A DNA stretch of 64,000 bases from the NCBI GenBank assembly GCA_001604065.1, contig LVAO01000004.1, positions 1 through 64,000 of the forward strand, written 5' to 3'. Below the pieces are notes generated by a model. It did not search any database and had not been told where the DNA came from. It saw only the letters and a list, made by a program, of their open reading frames with translations. Both the position numbers and the translations under genes were made by a program. How positions within the stretch are numbered: the first letter of the stretch is position 1; each line of letters opens with the position of its first letter. The DNA is from Clostridiales bacterium Firm_09. GTDB lineage: Bacteria; Bacillota; Clostridia; Christensenellales; DTU072. Shown piece after piece: positions 54,472 through 63,223 of this stretch.

Positions 54472-55450
54472 GGTTAATAAAAGCGTACCGTTCATTCTCC
54501 TCTTATGCCTATGGACGGCGGTTGCGCTGTCCGGATGTGCCGCGCGTACAGAAAACGTTTTTTTCAATACAGACTGCTGCATCGAAATAAACAGCTCGGG
54601 TGCGGCAAAAAAAGCCAAAGAAATCGAGAAGCTTCTGGAGCGTCTGGAGAGCCTTCTTTCCACCAGTGTCGCAGACAGCGATGTCGCCAAAGTCAATGCG
54701 GCTCCTGCGGGCGTGCCCGTCCATGTCGGAGAAGATTTTGCTTTGCTTTATACAAGAAGCCTTGCATTGCATCAGGCGCATCCTTCCTTCAATCCGTTCA
54801 TCTTCCCGCTTGTTGAATTATGGAAATTTTCTCCGGATACCTTTACCATGCATCCGGAGTCCATACCGGAGGAGGACGCCGTCGCAAGTTTATTGCCTTT
54901 GTGCAAGGCCGAAAATTTCTCCTTTGATGAACGGACGAATACCATCACAAAACGGAATGGCGGCGCAAAACTTGATTTCGGCGCGATTGCAAAAGGATAT
55001 GCCGCCGACCTTGCAGCGCAGACCGCAGAAAAAAATTATGTCGTCAACATCGGCGGCACACTCAAAACCGACAGAAGAATTTCTGTTGCCGTCACCTCTC
55101 CGCGCGGCTCGGGATACGCGGCATCTTTTATTCTCGACAACGGTGCGACTGCCACCAGCGGCGACTACGAGCGGTATTATATTTATAATGGCACAAGGTA
55201 TTCTCATATTCTGGATACAAGCGGCTATCCTGCCGGACTTCATGCCGACAATCCGATTATCAGCGTTACCGTTGTCGGCGCCGAAGCCTGGCTGTGCGAT
55301 GCATTGTCCACCCTTTTGTTCCTTGAAGGCGCGGCGCTTCGCGACGAAACAGAGAGCCTCGGCTATTCTGCCCTCATCCTTACCGAAGATACCTATTGCG
55401 TCATAGGAGACGTCCATTTTGACATCCTTGAACCGAGACAAGCGATCTGA
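54452..55450 (+). CDS. apbE: FMN:protein transferase ApbE (lipoprotein)
   Basis: Covalently attaches FMN to Thr/Ser of extracytoplasmic flavoproteins such as Rnf or Nqr subunits, using FAD. The signal peptide ends in lipobox ALSGC. The catalytic domain shows GAKLDFGAIAKGYAAD, VVNIGGTLK, TSGDYERYY and HILDTSGYP. I start at the ATG at 54452 (AAGGAG, about seven bases), giving 332 residues and overlapping degV by 20 bases. ApbE, a NusG-II-domain protein and a Gx-transporter protein in a row are a common clostridial cluster. Confidence 0.93.
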   Translation: MPPLRHKVNKSVPFILLLCLWTAVALSGCAARTENVFFNTDCCIEINSSGAAKKAKEIEKLLERLESLLSTSVADSDVAKVNAAPAGVPVHVGEDFALLYTRSLALHQAHPSFNPFIFPLVELWKFSPDTFTMHPESIPEEDAVASLLPLCKAENFSFDERTNTITKRNGGAKLDFGAIAKGYAADLAAQTAEKNYVVNIGGTLKTDRRISVAVTSPRGSGYAASFILDNGATATSGDYERYYIYNGTRYSHILDTSGYPAGLHADNPIISVTVVGAEAWLCDALSTLLFLEGAALRDETESLGYSALILTEDTYCVIGDVHFDILEPRQAI

Positions 55451-55850
55451 CGGCAAAAGTCTTCTGCCGCATTACAAACACTCCGGACCTTTTTCGCGGC
55501 TGGACATTGTTTTGCTTGTCCTTCTTCTGCTTGCCGCATCGGGTGCGGCGGCGTATGTTTATGCCGACCGTCCGGCAGGAGAGCGGGCAGAAATTTATAT
55601 TGAGGGCGAGCTTGTCGGCTCCTACCCTCTGGACGAAGAAAGAACGATTGCGTACGACTGCGGTATAACCGTACATATTCTTTCCGGCGCGGTCGCCGTT
55701 GCAGAAAGCGATTGTCCCGACCAGCTTTGCGTGCATATGGGATATATTTCAAAAGCGGGCGAACGCATCATCTGCGCGCCCAATAAATTTGTTGTCGTGA
55801 TACGCGGCAAAACAGAATATGACGCGGTAACCGGGAGGTCCCAGACATGA
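55419..55850 (+). CDS. NusG-II-domain membrane protein
   Basis: A single membrane segment (about 27-49) is followed by an extracytoplasmic NusG_II domain. The typical pattern is AEIYIEGELVGSYPL, then ESDCPDQLCVHMGYISKAGERIICAPNKFVVVI. It starts at a TTG with GGAG nine bases upstream and overlaps apbE by 32 bases. Proteins of this type accompany ApbE in flavinylation clusters and are likely redox or flavin-related; the function is not established. Confidence 0.85.
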   Translation: MTSLNRDKRSDGKSLLPHYKHSGPFSRLDIVLLVLLLLAASGAAAYVYADRPAGERAEIYIEGELVGSYPLDEERTIAYDCGITVHILSGAVAVAESDCPDQLCVHMGYISKAGERIICAPNKFVVVIRGKTEYDAVTGRSQT

Positions 55851-56365
55851 AAAATCAAAAACCGGTTTTCAATGTCAAAAAACTGGCCAGCACCGGAATT
55901 ACCTTGTCCGCCGCGCTCATCATCGGCATCGTAGAAAGCCTCCTGCCCCCTGTCATTCCGGTACTTCCCTTTTTGCGCATCGGATTCTCCAACATTGTCC
56001 TTCTGTTCGCGCTCATCGTGTTTGGGCCTCGTGAAGCATTTCTTATCGCCGCGCTCAAATCCGTATTGGTTCCGCTTTTTGTTGGCAATCCCGTCATGAT
56101 CGCATACTCTCTTCCTTCCGCGATTCTGTCTCTCGGCGTATCCGCTTCGCTTGCCTGCACAAAAAAACTTGGGCTGCCGCTCATCAGTACGATAAGTTCC
56201 CTCGTCCATAATCTGTCCCAGCTCTGCGTTGCGGCGTTGATGACCGGGACGGCGATTGTATTCGGCTATGCCCCCTATCTTATTTTTACCGGCACCCTCG
56301 CGGGACTTGCCGTTGGTCTGACAACCTATTTTGTCATCCGTGCTCTCCCGGATAATCTTGTATAA
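55847..56365 (+). CDS. Gx transporter family / HepS component I-like membrane protein
   Basis: A 172-residue integral membrane protein with about five hydrophobic segments, Gly-rich in the Gx pattern. It matches the family once annotated as heptaprenyl diphosphate synthase component I (GITLSAALIIGIVESLLP, LRIGFSNIVLLFAL, LVHNLSQLCVAALM). These are ECF-transporter S-component-like proteins encoded beside ApbE. The ATG overlaps the preceding stop (ATGA). No terminator is evident in the 54 bases before the convergent dinB. Confidence 0.85.
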   Translation: MKNQKPVFNVKKLASTGITLSAALIIGIVESLLPPVIPVLPFLRIGFSNIVLLFALIVFGPREAFLIAALKSVLVPLFVGNPVMIAYSLPSAILSLGVSASLACTKKLGLPLISTISSLVHNLSQLCVAALMTGTAIVFGYAPYLIFTGTLAGLAVGLTTYFVIRALPDNLV

Positions 56366-56419
56366 AATGCCCTATGCCGGAATGCTTCATGGCAGGTGCG
56401 ACAAAGGAATATCGATTCT

Positions 56420-57691
56420 TCATTCCTGATTCAGATTTTTCATATTCTTGTTGAAAGGCAGAAATTCATCCTCCGCCTCCCTGTCGTCGCAGGTGAAAAT
56501 GGTATCGATATTGATGCCGCGGCGAAGAACACCGAAGCCGTATTTCTTGCGAAGAATATCCACATGCCCTTCCAGCCGGGCATTTTTGCCGGGATCTTCG
56601 TCAAACAGGCTGGTCTGCACATAGCTTCCCGCGGGCTTCAGCCCAAAAGACGATACGGTAATCGTGCGGAGCGGCGGCTCGCAGGCAAAATCATAATTGG
56701 CTTTAAGCAGTTCCAGAGCGGCGGTCGCGATGATATAAGCGGAGTCCGTGGGAATCGGGAGCCGGCATTGCCGCGAAAAGCTGTCCAGGTGAACGCTGCG
56801 CATATTGACGGAAACACCTTCTGCAACCATATTTGCCTGACGCAGACGGAATCCGATCATTTCGCAAAGTGCAAAAATGACGCTTGCGGCATCATCGAGA
56901 TTGGTGACATCGGCGGGTGTCGTCGTACCGTTGCCGATGCTTTTGGGGATATGCCGTTCTGTATAGCATTTTACAGGTTCGGTATCCTCTCCACGCGCGG
57001 ACTCGCGAAGCTTAAGTCCCACCTTGCCGAACTTCCTTTCCATCAGCTCCGGTGACGCCATCGCAAGATCGCCTATGGTATGGATATTGAGCCGCGCAAG
57101 TTTTTCTGCCGTACTGTGCCCGACATAAATCATCTCTTCCGCAGGCAGCGGCCATACAACATATTTATAATTTTCACGGCTGATGACAGTGACGGCATCC
57201 GGTTTTTTGAGATCGCTGCCGAGCTTGGCGAATACTTTATTAAAAGACACGCCGACAGAGATCGTCAGGCCGGTTTCCGTTTTGACTTTCTCTTTGATTT
57301 CGTAAGCAGCCTGCTCTCCGCTTCCCCAAAGTTTTTTGCAACCGGTCAAATCAATCCAGCACTCGTCCAGACCAAAGCTCTCCACGTCCGGAGAAAAAGA
57401 GATATAAATATCGTGCAGAATTTCGCTGTATCGGACATATTCCGAAAACGTAGGCGGCACAAGAATCAGTCCGGGGCACTTCTGCTGCGCCTGCCAGACA
57501 GCATCGCCGGTTCTGATGCCTGCCTGTTTGGCAAGCATGCTTTTTGCAAGCACAATGCCGTGCCGTTTTTCGGGATTTCCGCAGACGGCGATAGCCTTGC
57601 CTTTCAGCGCGGGATTGAGTACGGCCTCTACCGAGGCATAAAAATTGTTGGCGTCGCAATGAAGAATGATTCTGTCCTTACTCTCCGCCAT
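56420..57691 (-). CDS. dinB: DNA polymerase IV (Y-family)
   Basis: Error-prone translesion polymerase. Catalytic acids lie in HCDANNFYASVE (about 11-22) and SFGLDECWIDLT. The thumb has helix-hairpin-helix-like NIHTIGDLA, and the little-finger domain is complete. At 423 residues it is slightly longer than Escherichia DinB. A canonical beta-clamp-binding QxxLF-like motif near the end is seen as QTSLF. It overlaps the end of coaE by 14 bases. Confidence 0.94.
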   Translation of the reverse strand: MAESKDRIILHCDANNFYASVEAVLNPALKGKAIAVCGNPEKRHGIVLAKSMLAKQAGIRTGDAVWQAQQKCPGLILVPPTFSEYVRYSEILHDIYISFSPDVESFGLDECWIDLTGCKKLWGSGEQAAYEIKEKVKTETGLTISVGVSFNKVFAKLGSDLKKPDAVTVISRENYKYVVWPLPAEEMIYVGHSTAEKLARLNIHTIGDLAMASPELMERKFGKVGLKLRESARGEDTEPVKCYTERHIPKSIGNGTTTPADVTNLDDAASVIFALCEMIGFRLRQANMVAEGVSVNMRSVHLDSFSRQCRLPIPTDSAYIIATAALELLKANYDFACEPPLRTITVSSFGLKPAGSYVQTSLFDEDPGKNARLEGHVDILRKKYGFGVLRRGINIDTIFTCDDREAEDEFLPFNKNMKNLNQE

Positions 57692-58265
57692 GGGACAGCC
57701 CCTCGGCCAGCATATCGACCTGGCAATATAAATCGCTCAATGAACCGTTATTTATTATGACGGCATCCGCGCGCTTCTCCGCTTCCTCTTCGCCGCGCTG
57801 CGCGTCAAGCATTTTTTCTGCCAATGCTCTGTCCACGCCGTCCCGGGCGCATATGCGCGCAAGACGTAGTTCCCGCGGCGCAACGACAGCCCATATGCGG
57901 TCAAACCGCAAAGCGTCTCCCAGCTTGTTCTCCATAAGAAGAGGGATCTCGACAAACACCGTCCCGCCTGCCTCCCGCACAGAACGTCCGATGCGCGCGC
58001 CGATCTCCGGATGCGCCAACGCATTCAATCTTTCTCTGCTCCGTGCGTCCGTAAAAATCCGCTTTTTCAGTTCATCTTTATTCAATATGCCATCCTTATC
58101 AAAACAATCCGGGAAGGCATTTTGGAGCTTTTTAAGATATTCTGAATCGCGAAGAAGTCCGCGGTTGACCGCATCCGCGTCAATCACGGTATAACCCAAC
58201 ATATTGAGTCTTTTGGAAACAGCGGACTTGCCGCTGCCGATTCCTCCGCACACTGCAATGATCAT
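57678..58265 (-). CDS. coaE: Dephospho-CoA kinase
   Basis: Last step of CoA synthesis. The P-loop GGIGSGKSAVS lies at residues 7-17, followed by VIDADAVNRGLL and HPEIGARI. I start at the ATG at 58265, which overlaps the polA stop as ATGA, giving 195 residues; a longer reading into polA is unlikely. The polA-coaE pairing is common in Firmicutes. Confidence 0.95.
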   Translation of the reverse strand: MIIAVCGGIGSGKSAVSKRLNMLGYTVIDADAVNRGLLRDSEYLKKLQNAFPDCFDKDGILNKDELKKRIFTDARSRERLNALAHPEIGARIGRSVREAGGTVFVEIPLLMENKLGDALRFDRIWAVVAPRELRLARICARDGVDRALAEKMLDAQRGEEEAEKRADAVIINNGSLSDLYCQVDMLAEGLSHGGE

Positions 58266-60862
58266 TCTACGGAATACCAATCCTTGCCGCTTTTCGCCTC
58301 CGCTATCAGCGGAACCTGAAGCCTGACCGCGTTCTGCATACATTCGACCAACAGTTTTTTGACTTCGGGAACCTCTTGTTCCGGCGCATCAAGAACTAAT
58401 TCATCATGCACCTGCAGGATAAGCTTCGCCTTATAACCGCCTTCCGCAAGCGCCTTGTGCACGTTCAGCATGGCGATTTTGATGATATCGGATGCCGAAC
58501 CCTGCAAGGGCATATTCATCGCGGCGCGTTCGCCGAAGCTTCTGATATTGCGGTTGGGCGACTTCAGTTCCGGGAAGAAGCGCAGCCGTCCTGCAAGCGT
58601 GCGGATGTAGCCCTTTTCTTTGGCGAACGCAACGTTTGTATCCATATATTTTTTGACATCGGGATAGGTCAGAAAATATTTTGTGATAAACTGGCGCGCT
58701 TCATAATTCGAAATTCCGGTATTTCTTGCCAAACCGAATCCGCTTATGCCATATATGATGCCGAAATTGACCGCTTTTGCGTCTCGTCTCTGCACCCTGG
58801 TGACTTCATTGAGGGGAATATCAAAGATTCTGGATGCAGTCAAGGTATGGATGTCGATGTTCTCGTTGTACGCTTTGAGAAGCTCCGGATCCCCTGAAAA
58901 ATGCGCGAGAAGCCGGAGTTCGATTTGTGAATAATCCGCGCTTACCAGCAGGTTGCCGGGCGACGGAACAAACATTCTGCGTATATTCCGCCCCTCTTCG
59001 TTCCGGATGGGAATATTCTGGAGATTGGGTTCGTTGGAAGAAAGCCTCCCTGTTGCCGTCAGACATTGGCGGAAGACCGTATGCACCCTGCCGCTCTTGG
59101 GGTCGCGGACGGCGCGCATGCCGTTGATGTAGGTGGACATCAGCTTGGAAAACATGCGGTACTTCAGTATCTCTTCCACTATGGGATGTTCCAGCTCTTC
59201 AAGAACGCCGGCTGCGACAGAATAGCCTGTCTTCCCCTTGGTCATTCCTGCCGGTCTGAGCCCCAGTTTATCAAAAAGAATAACCGAAAGCTGCTGCGGT
59301 GAATTGATGTTGAAAACCTCTCCCGCCATGGCAAAGATTTTTTTCTGAAGCAGATTCAGCTCTTCCGTGTATCGGTCGCTCAGCTCGCGGAGAACGGTTT
59401 CGTCGATCATGAAACCGGCATTCTCCATATCAAACAGCACGCTGACAAGCGGAAGCTCGATTTTTGCGTACAAATCCGTCAATGACCATTCCTTTAATTT
59501 TTCATCCGCCGTTTCATTCAGACGGAACGCAGCCGCGGTGCATACCTCGCTGCCGCCGAAGCCGGAAGCAAGTTCCGTCAGGCTCGCCGGCACGCGATTG
59601 ACATCAATAAGGTAATATTTGATAAGCAGATCCTCATAGGGAGGCCGGATTTCTATGCCGTATGCGGCAAACCTGTGCATCAAGGCCTTGACATCAAATA
59701 CGATTTTCTGCGCATCGCTCTCCATGACAGATCTGAAACAGCATACAGCTTCATCAGAATTGATCCCCGGATCCAACAGACTCTGGGCGGGTTCAATAAA
59801 ATATTCTGTTCCTTCGTTCAATGCAAAGCGGATGTCCGAACCGATTTCAAGAGAAATCTTATCTATTTTATTGCCCAGTATTGCTTTCAGCTCATCCATG
59901 CTGTTGATTTTCACACGGTTTGCCGCAAAAGGCTTGCCGTTGCAAGCAACGGGCGATGCATCTTCCGGCAAAGCTTGTCCGGAGAGGATCTGCGCCTTGG
60001 GTGCGGCATCTTTGCCCGATTTACGGAAGCGTTCTGCAAGAGAACGGAACTCATAGCGCGCCAGAAGCGCAAAAAAATCCTCGTTGTATTCGTTGCCGAA
60101 AGCCAGCTCTTCCAACCCGCAATCAAGCGGCACATTGGTATTGATGGTCGCAAGCCGTCCGGAAAGATAAACCAACTCTTTGTTTTGGAGAAGCTTATCC
60201 TTGAGCCGGCCCTTGATTTCTTCGATATGAGCATAGAGATTGTCCACGGACCCGAACTGTTCGAGAAGCGCAAGCGCGGTTTTTTCTCCGACACCGGGAC
60301 AGCCCGGTATGTTGTCCGAACTGTCGCCCGCCAGTGATTTGTATTCAATAATCTTTTGCGGAGTCAGATTCTCTTCCGCCAAAGATTCAAGATTGTATAC
60401 TTTGATATCGGTCACGCCGCGTCTGGTGTGAAATACAACCGTATTATGGTCAACCAGCTGCAGAACGTCCCTGTCGCCGCTCACGATTATTGTATCGCAA
60501 TCAAAACGCTTGCCGAACGTGCCGATGATATCATCCGCCTCATAGCCTTCTTTTTCAAGAATCCTGATGTTCATTGCTTTCAGGATTGTTTTCAGAATGC
60601 CGACCTGCGACGCAAGTTCTTCCGGCATCGGCTTGCGCGTCGCTTTGTACCCGTCATACATGCCGTGACGGAAAGTGGGCGCCCTAAGGTCAAATGCCGC
60701 GCCGATATGAGTGGGTCTGTGCTCGCTTATCAGTCTGGCCAGCATGGACAAATAACCGTATACGGCATTGGTATATTGCCCGTCCCGCGTTGTCATCGGC
60801 GGGATGGCGTAGAATGCCCGGTTGATCAGGCTGTTGCTGTCCAGAAGAATGATTTTTGTCAT
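58262..60862 (-). CDS. polA: DNA polymerase I
   Basis: Replaces RNA primers and fills repair gaps. The 5' nuclease domain (about 1-290) has DSNSLINRAFYA and GDRDVLQLVD. The polymerase domain (about 480-866) has SADYSQIELRLLAH, RRDAKAVNFGIIYG and LQVHDELVLD. The middle exonuclease-like domain lacks the acidic proofreading residues: the DxE motif position reads LEIGSD. It is therefore probably inactive in 3'-5' exonuclease, as in several Firmicutes. At 866 residues it has normal length. The ATG overlaps the PTS gene stop by four bases. Confidence 0.96.
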   Translation of the reverse strand: MTKIILLDSNSLINRAFYAIPPMTTRDGQYTNAVYGYLSMLARLISEHRPTHIGAAFDLRAPTFRHGMYDGYKATRKPMPEELASQVGILKTILKAMNIRILEKEGYEADDIIGTFGKRFDCDTIIVSGDRDVLQLVDHNTVVFHTRRGVTDIKVYNLESLAEENLTPQKIIEYKSLAGDSSDNIPGCPGVGEKTALALLEQFGSVDNLYAHIEEIKGRLKDKLLQNKELVYLSGRLATINTNVPLDCGLEELAFGNEYNEDFFALLARYEFRSLAERFRKSGKDAAPKAQILSGQALPEDASPVACNGKPFAANRVKINSMDELKAILGNKIDKISLEIGSDIRFALNEGTEYFIEPAQSLLDPGINSDEAVCCFRSVMESDAQKIVFDVKALMHRFAAYGIEIRPPYEDLLIKYYLIDVNRVPASLTELASGFGGSEVCTAAAFRLNETADEKLKEWSLTDLYAKIELPLVSVLFDMENAGFMIDETVLRELSDRYTEELNLLQKKIFAMAGEVFNINSPQQLSVILFDKLGLRPAGMTKGKTGYSVAAGVLEELEHPIVEEILKYRMFSKLMSTYINGMRAVRDPKSGRVHTVFRQCLTATGRLSSNEPNLQNIPIRNEEGRNIRRMFVPSPGNLLVSADYSQIELRLLAHFSGDPELLKAYNENIDIHTLTASRIFDIPLNEVTRVQRRDAKAVNFGIIYGISGFGLARNTGISNYEARQFITKYFLTYPDVKKYMDTNVAFAKEKGYIRTLAGRLRFFPELKSPNRNIRSFGERAAMNMPLQGSASDIIKIAMLNVHKALAEGGYKAKLILQVHDELVLDAPEQEVPEVKKLLVECMQNAVRLQVPLIAEAKSGKDWYSVE

Positions 60863-62061
60863 GATTTGGTCTTCTTTGCTTTTAATTCAAGTTTCATGTC
60901 TCCGGGTCGGATCCATCCGATTTTGCGCAACAGTTCGGATAAGGCAAGTGAAATGATTGCAGGAATGACAAACATAAGCAGGAAAATGGCGAGCGCAAGC
61001 ATCCACCAGCTTAAATCCGTTGTCGCTTCTATTGCGCCGAACACACCTACCAGACCGGAGGTTCCCATACCGCCTCCGCTGGCATTGCATTTCAGCTTGA
61101 AAACTACCGTCGCGAGAGGACCCACCACCGCAGAGGCGACCGTCGGAGGAATCAATATCGCAGGGTTTCTCATGATATTTGGGATTTGCAGCATGCTGGT
61201 ACCCAAACCTTGCGCAATAAGACCCGCAACGCCGTTTTCCCTGTAACTGGATACGGCAAAACCGACCATCTGCGCCGCGCAGCCGACTACGGATGCGCCG
61301 CCCGCCAGAAGAAGCATCGGATTATCCTGGTTGGCAAGGGCAATCGATACCCAGATGGCCGCACTGGACGTCGGCATTGTCAGTATCAGGCCCATCACGA
61401 CGGCAATGACGATGCCCATCACAAAAGGGTTCCACTGCATGGAAGAGGCAATGCCATCCGAAAGCAGAACAATCGCTTTATTTACATACGGTGTAACAAA
61501 ATAAATCAGCAGACCGGACAGCAGCATTGCGGTCAGCGGAATCACAACAATATCCAATCCCGTTCTGCCGGAAATGAGCGTGCAGATTTCGCATACGACA
61601 AGCGCTGCGACATAAGCGCTTACGGGATTGCCGATGGCTGCAAGATTAATCTCGGCAAACATGTTGCCTTTTGCGCCGATGAAGCCTGCCGCCATGCAGC
61701 TGAAGATGGTCAGTTTGTCCGCTTTGAGCATATAAGCGATGCCTGCACCGATGCCTGCACCCATCAGGACCTGGGCAACCTTGCCCACCATAATGATAAA
61801 TTTTCCGATCGGAGCAGCTTCACCGACCAGCTTACCAATCTGCACAAGGATGGTGCCCGCAATCAGCGTAGCAAACAATCCCAGCGCCATGCCCGTAAAG
61901 GCGTCGATAAACCAACGCTTGGCCAGCCTTGCAACGATATTGGATTTTTTTGGCGAGTTCTGCGGCTCTGCCGGCATCAAGCCCTTCTCTTCGGAATTCT
62001 GCATGTTCTTTTTTACGTACTGTTTGTACAAAGCCTTTTCTCTTACTGACTGTCCGTTCAC
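60859..62061 (-). CDS. Orphan PTS-type IIC membrane protein
   Basis: A 400-residue polytopic protein with about ten hydrophobic segments, matching the PTS_EIIC_2 family: FIDAFTGMALGLFATLIAGT, MGAGIGAGIAYML and GMGTSGLVGVFGA. No IIA or IIB domain is fused or adjacent, so phosphotransfer partners would have to be encoded elsewhere or transport may be PTS-independent. It starts at a GTG with AGGAG seven bases upstream. Confidence 0.8.
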   Translation of the reverse strand: MNGQSVREKALYKQYVKKNMQNSEEKGLMPAEPQNSPKKSNIVARLAKRWFIDAFTGMALGLFATLIAGTILVQIGKLVGEAAPIGKFIIMVGKVAQVLMGAGIGAGIAYMLKADKLTIFSCMAAGFIGAKGNMFAEINLAAIGNPVSAYVAALVVCEICTLISGRTGLDIVVIPLTAMLLSGLLIYFVTPYVNKAIVLLSDGIASSMQWNPFVMGIVIAVVMGLILTMPTSSAAIWVSIALANQDNPMLLLAGGASVVGCAAQMVGFAVSSYRENGVAGLIAQGLGTSMLQIPNIMRNPAILIPPTVASAVVGPLATVVFKLKCNASGGGMGTSGLVGVFGAIEATTDLSWWMLALAIFLLMFVIPAIISLALSELLRKIGWIRPGDMKLELKAKKTKS

Positions 62062-62079
62062 GCTGAGTCTCCTTTTATG

Positions 62080-63222
62080 TTATGTATGGATATTATTGAT
62101 TGCCTGAAACAGATTTTTCTGTGTCAGATTCTTTTTGTCCTTGATTGCTTCTCCGTCCGTATTGGCCGCCTGAAGGCACAGCGCTTTGAAGAAATCCGAA
62201 AACTTGTACAGGCGGAACCGCTCTACGCCGTAAATTTCGGCATAAGGCTCAAGCCATTTTAAGAATACATCGGCAAGATTCGTATCCGCATTTCCGACTG
62301 CTTTCGCAAGCGCAAGAAGAATTTCGCGCTTGGTTCCGTTGATGCCGAGGATTGCCGACAGCGCCGAAAATACCGTATAATCCTGTTTCTCAAGCGCCGC
62401 AAGCACTTCACGGTCATCCGCCGGATACAGATAGTACCGCATCCCGTCAAGCCTCTCCAACCGGCGCAGGCAGTCATAATAGCCCAGGCGCATATTGTAT
62501 TGAATATGGTCCGTGGAGAAATCCAGCGTCTTGCCGAGCGGTTCCGAAGGGTTGATATACGTGATTTTCACACTCTGGTCGATCACCTTGCGGTGCGGCA
62601 TAGAACTCATGGTGCGCAGCGCTATTATATTGTCAAAACCCTTGCGGATCAAAGGGTTGATGGGCAGATTGTCATAGATTCCGCCGTCCATATATTTTTT
62701 ACCGTTGATAGGTTCTCTACGGAAAGCGGGAAAATAGGCGCTTGCTATCACATAATCTTTGACGGTTCCAGGCGGCATATCTTCTTTGAAGATTTCGATC
62801 GGCGTCCAGCCATCGCTGATGTCGACGGTCACAATACCGAACTCACACGGCGAAGCGCGCAGCTTGTCCTCATTGATGTATTGGTTCAACAGACTGACAA
62901 ACTTATCCGTGGACAGGCCTTTTTCGGATACGACACGTTTCAATTCGCTCCAGATATATTTCAGCGCGCTGACATCGGTCTTTTTTTCGCGGAACCTTGC
63001 CAGATAATATTCGTCCAATCCGAGCGCAGCCGAAGGCGACATGTTGTTCCATAACTGATACAGGAGAGGAAAGTCCCCCTGCGCGACCATCACGCCGTTA
63101 ACCGCCCCGATCGAAGTGCCCATGACGCCTTCAAAGCAGTATCCTTTTTCGAACAGCGCCTTGAGCGCGCCCACATGAAATGCGCCCTTTGCGCCTCCGC
63201 CTTCTAAAACAAGTCCTTGCAT
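62080..63222 (-). CDS. Patatin-like phospholipase
   Basis: Serine lipid acyl hydrolase with a Ser-Asp dyad. The oxyanion loop GGGAKGAFHVGAL (8-20), the nucleophile in GTSIG (Ser37) and the catalytic Asp in MDGGIYDNLP (about 172) are intact. A C-terminal part of about 150 residues has no recognised domain. Bacterial patatins of this size are often cytoplasmic and of unknown substrate. It lies between the IIC gene (18-base gap) and the beta-galactosidase (one base). Confidence 0.9.
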   Translation of the reverse strand: MQGLVLEGGGAKGAFHVGALKALFEKGYCFEGVMGTSIGAVNGVMVAQGDFPLLYQLWNNMSPSAALGLDEYYLARFREKKTDVSALKYIWSELKRVVSEKGLSTDKFVSLLNQYINEDKLRASPCEFGIVTVDISDGWTPIEIFKEDMPPGTVKDYVIASAYFPAFRREPINGKKYMDGGIYDNLPINPLIRKGFDNIIALRTMSSMPHRKVIDQSVKITYINPSEPLGKTLDFSTDHIQYNMRLGYYDCLRRLERLDGMRYYLYPADDREVLAALEKQDYTVFSALSAILGINGTKREILLALAKAVGNADTNLADVFLKWLEPYAEIYGVERFRLYKFSDFFKALCLQAANTDGEAIKDKKNLTQKNLFQAINNIHT

Positions 63223-63223
63223 G

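Noticed and set aside
56366-56419. Bidirectional terminator between the Gx-transporter gene and dinB
   Set aside because: Only a four-base TGCC/GGCA repeat and no T-runs are found.
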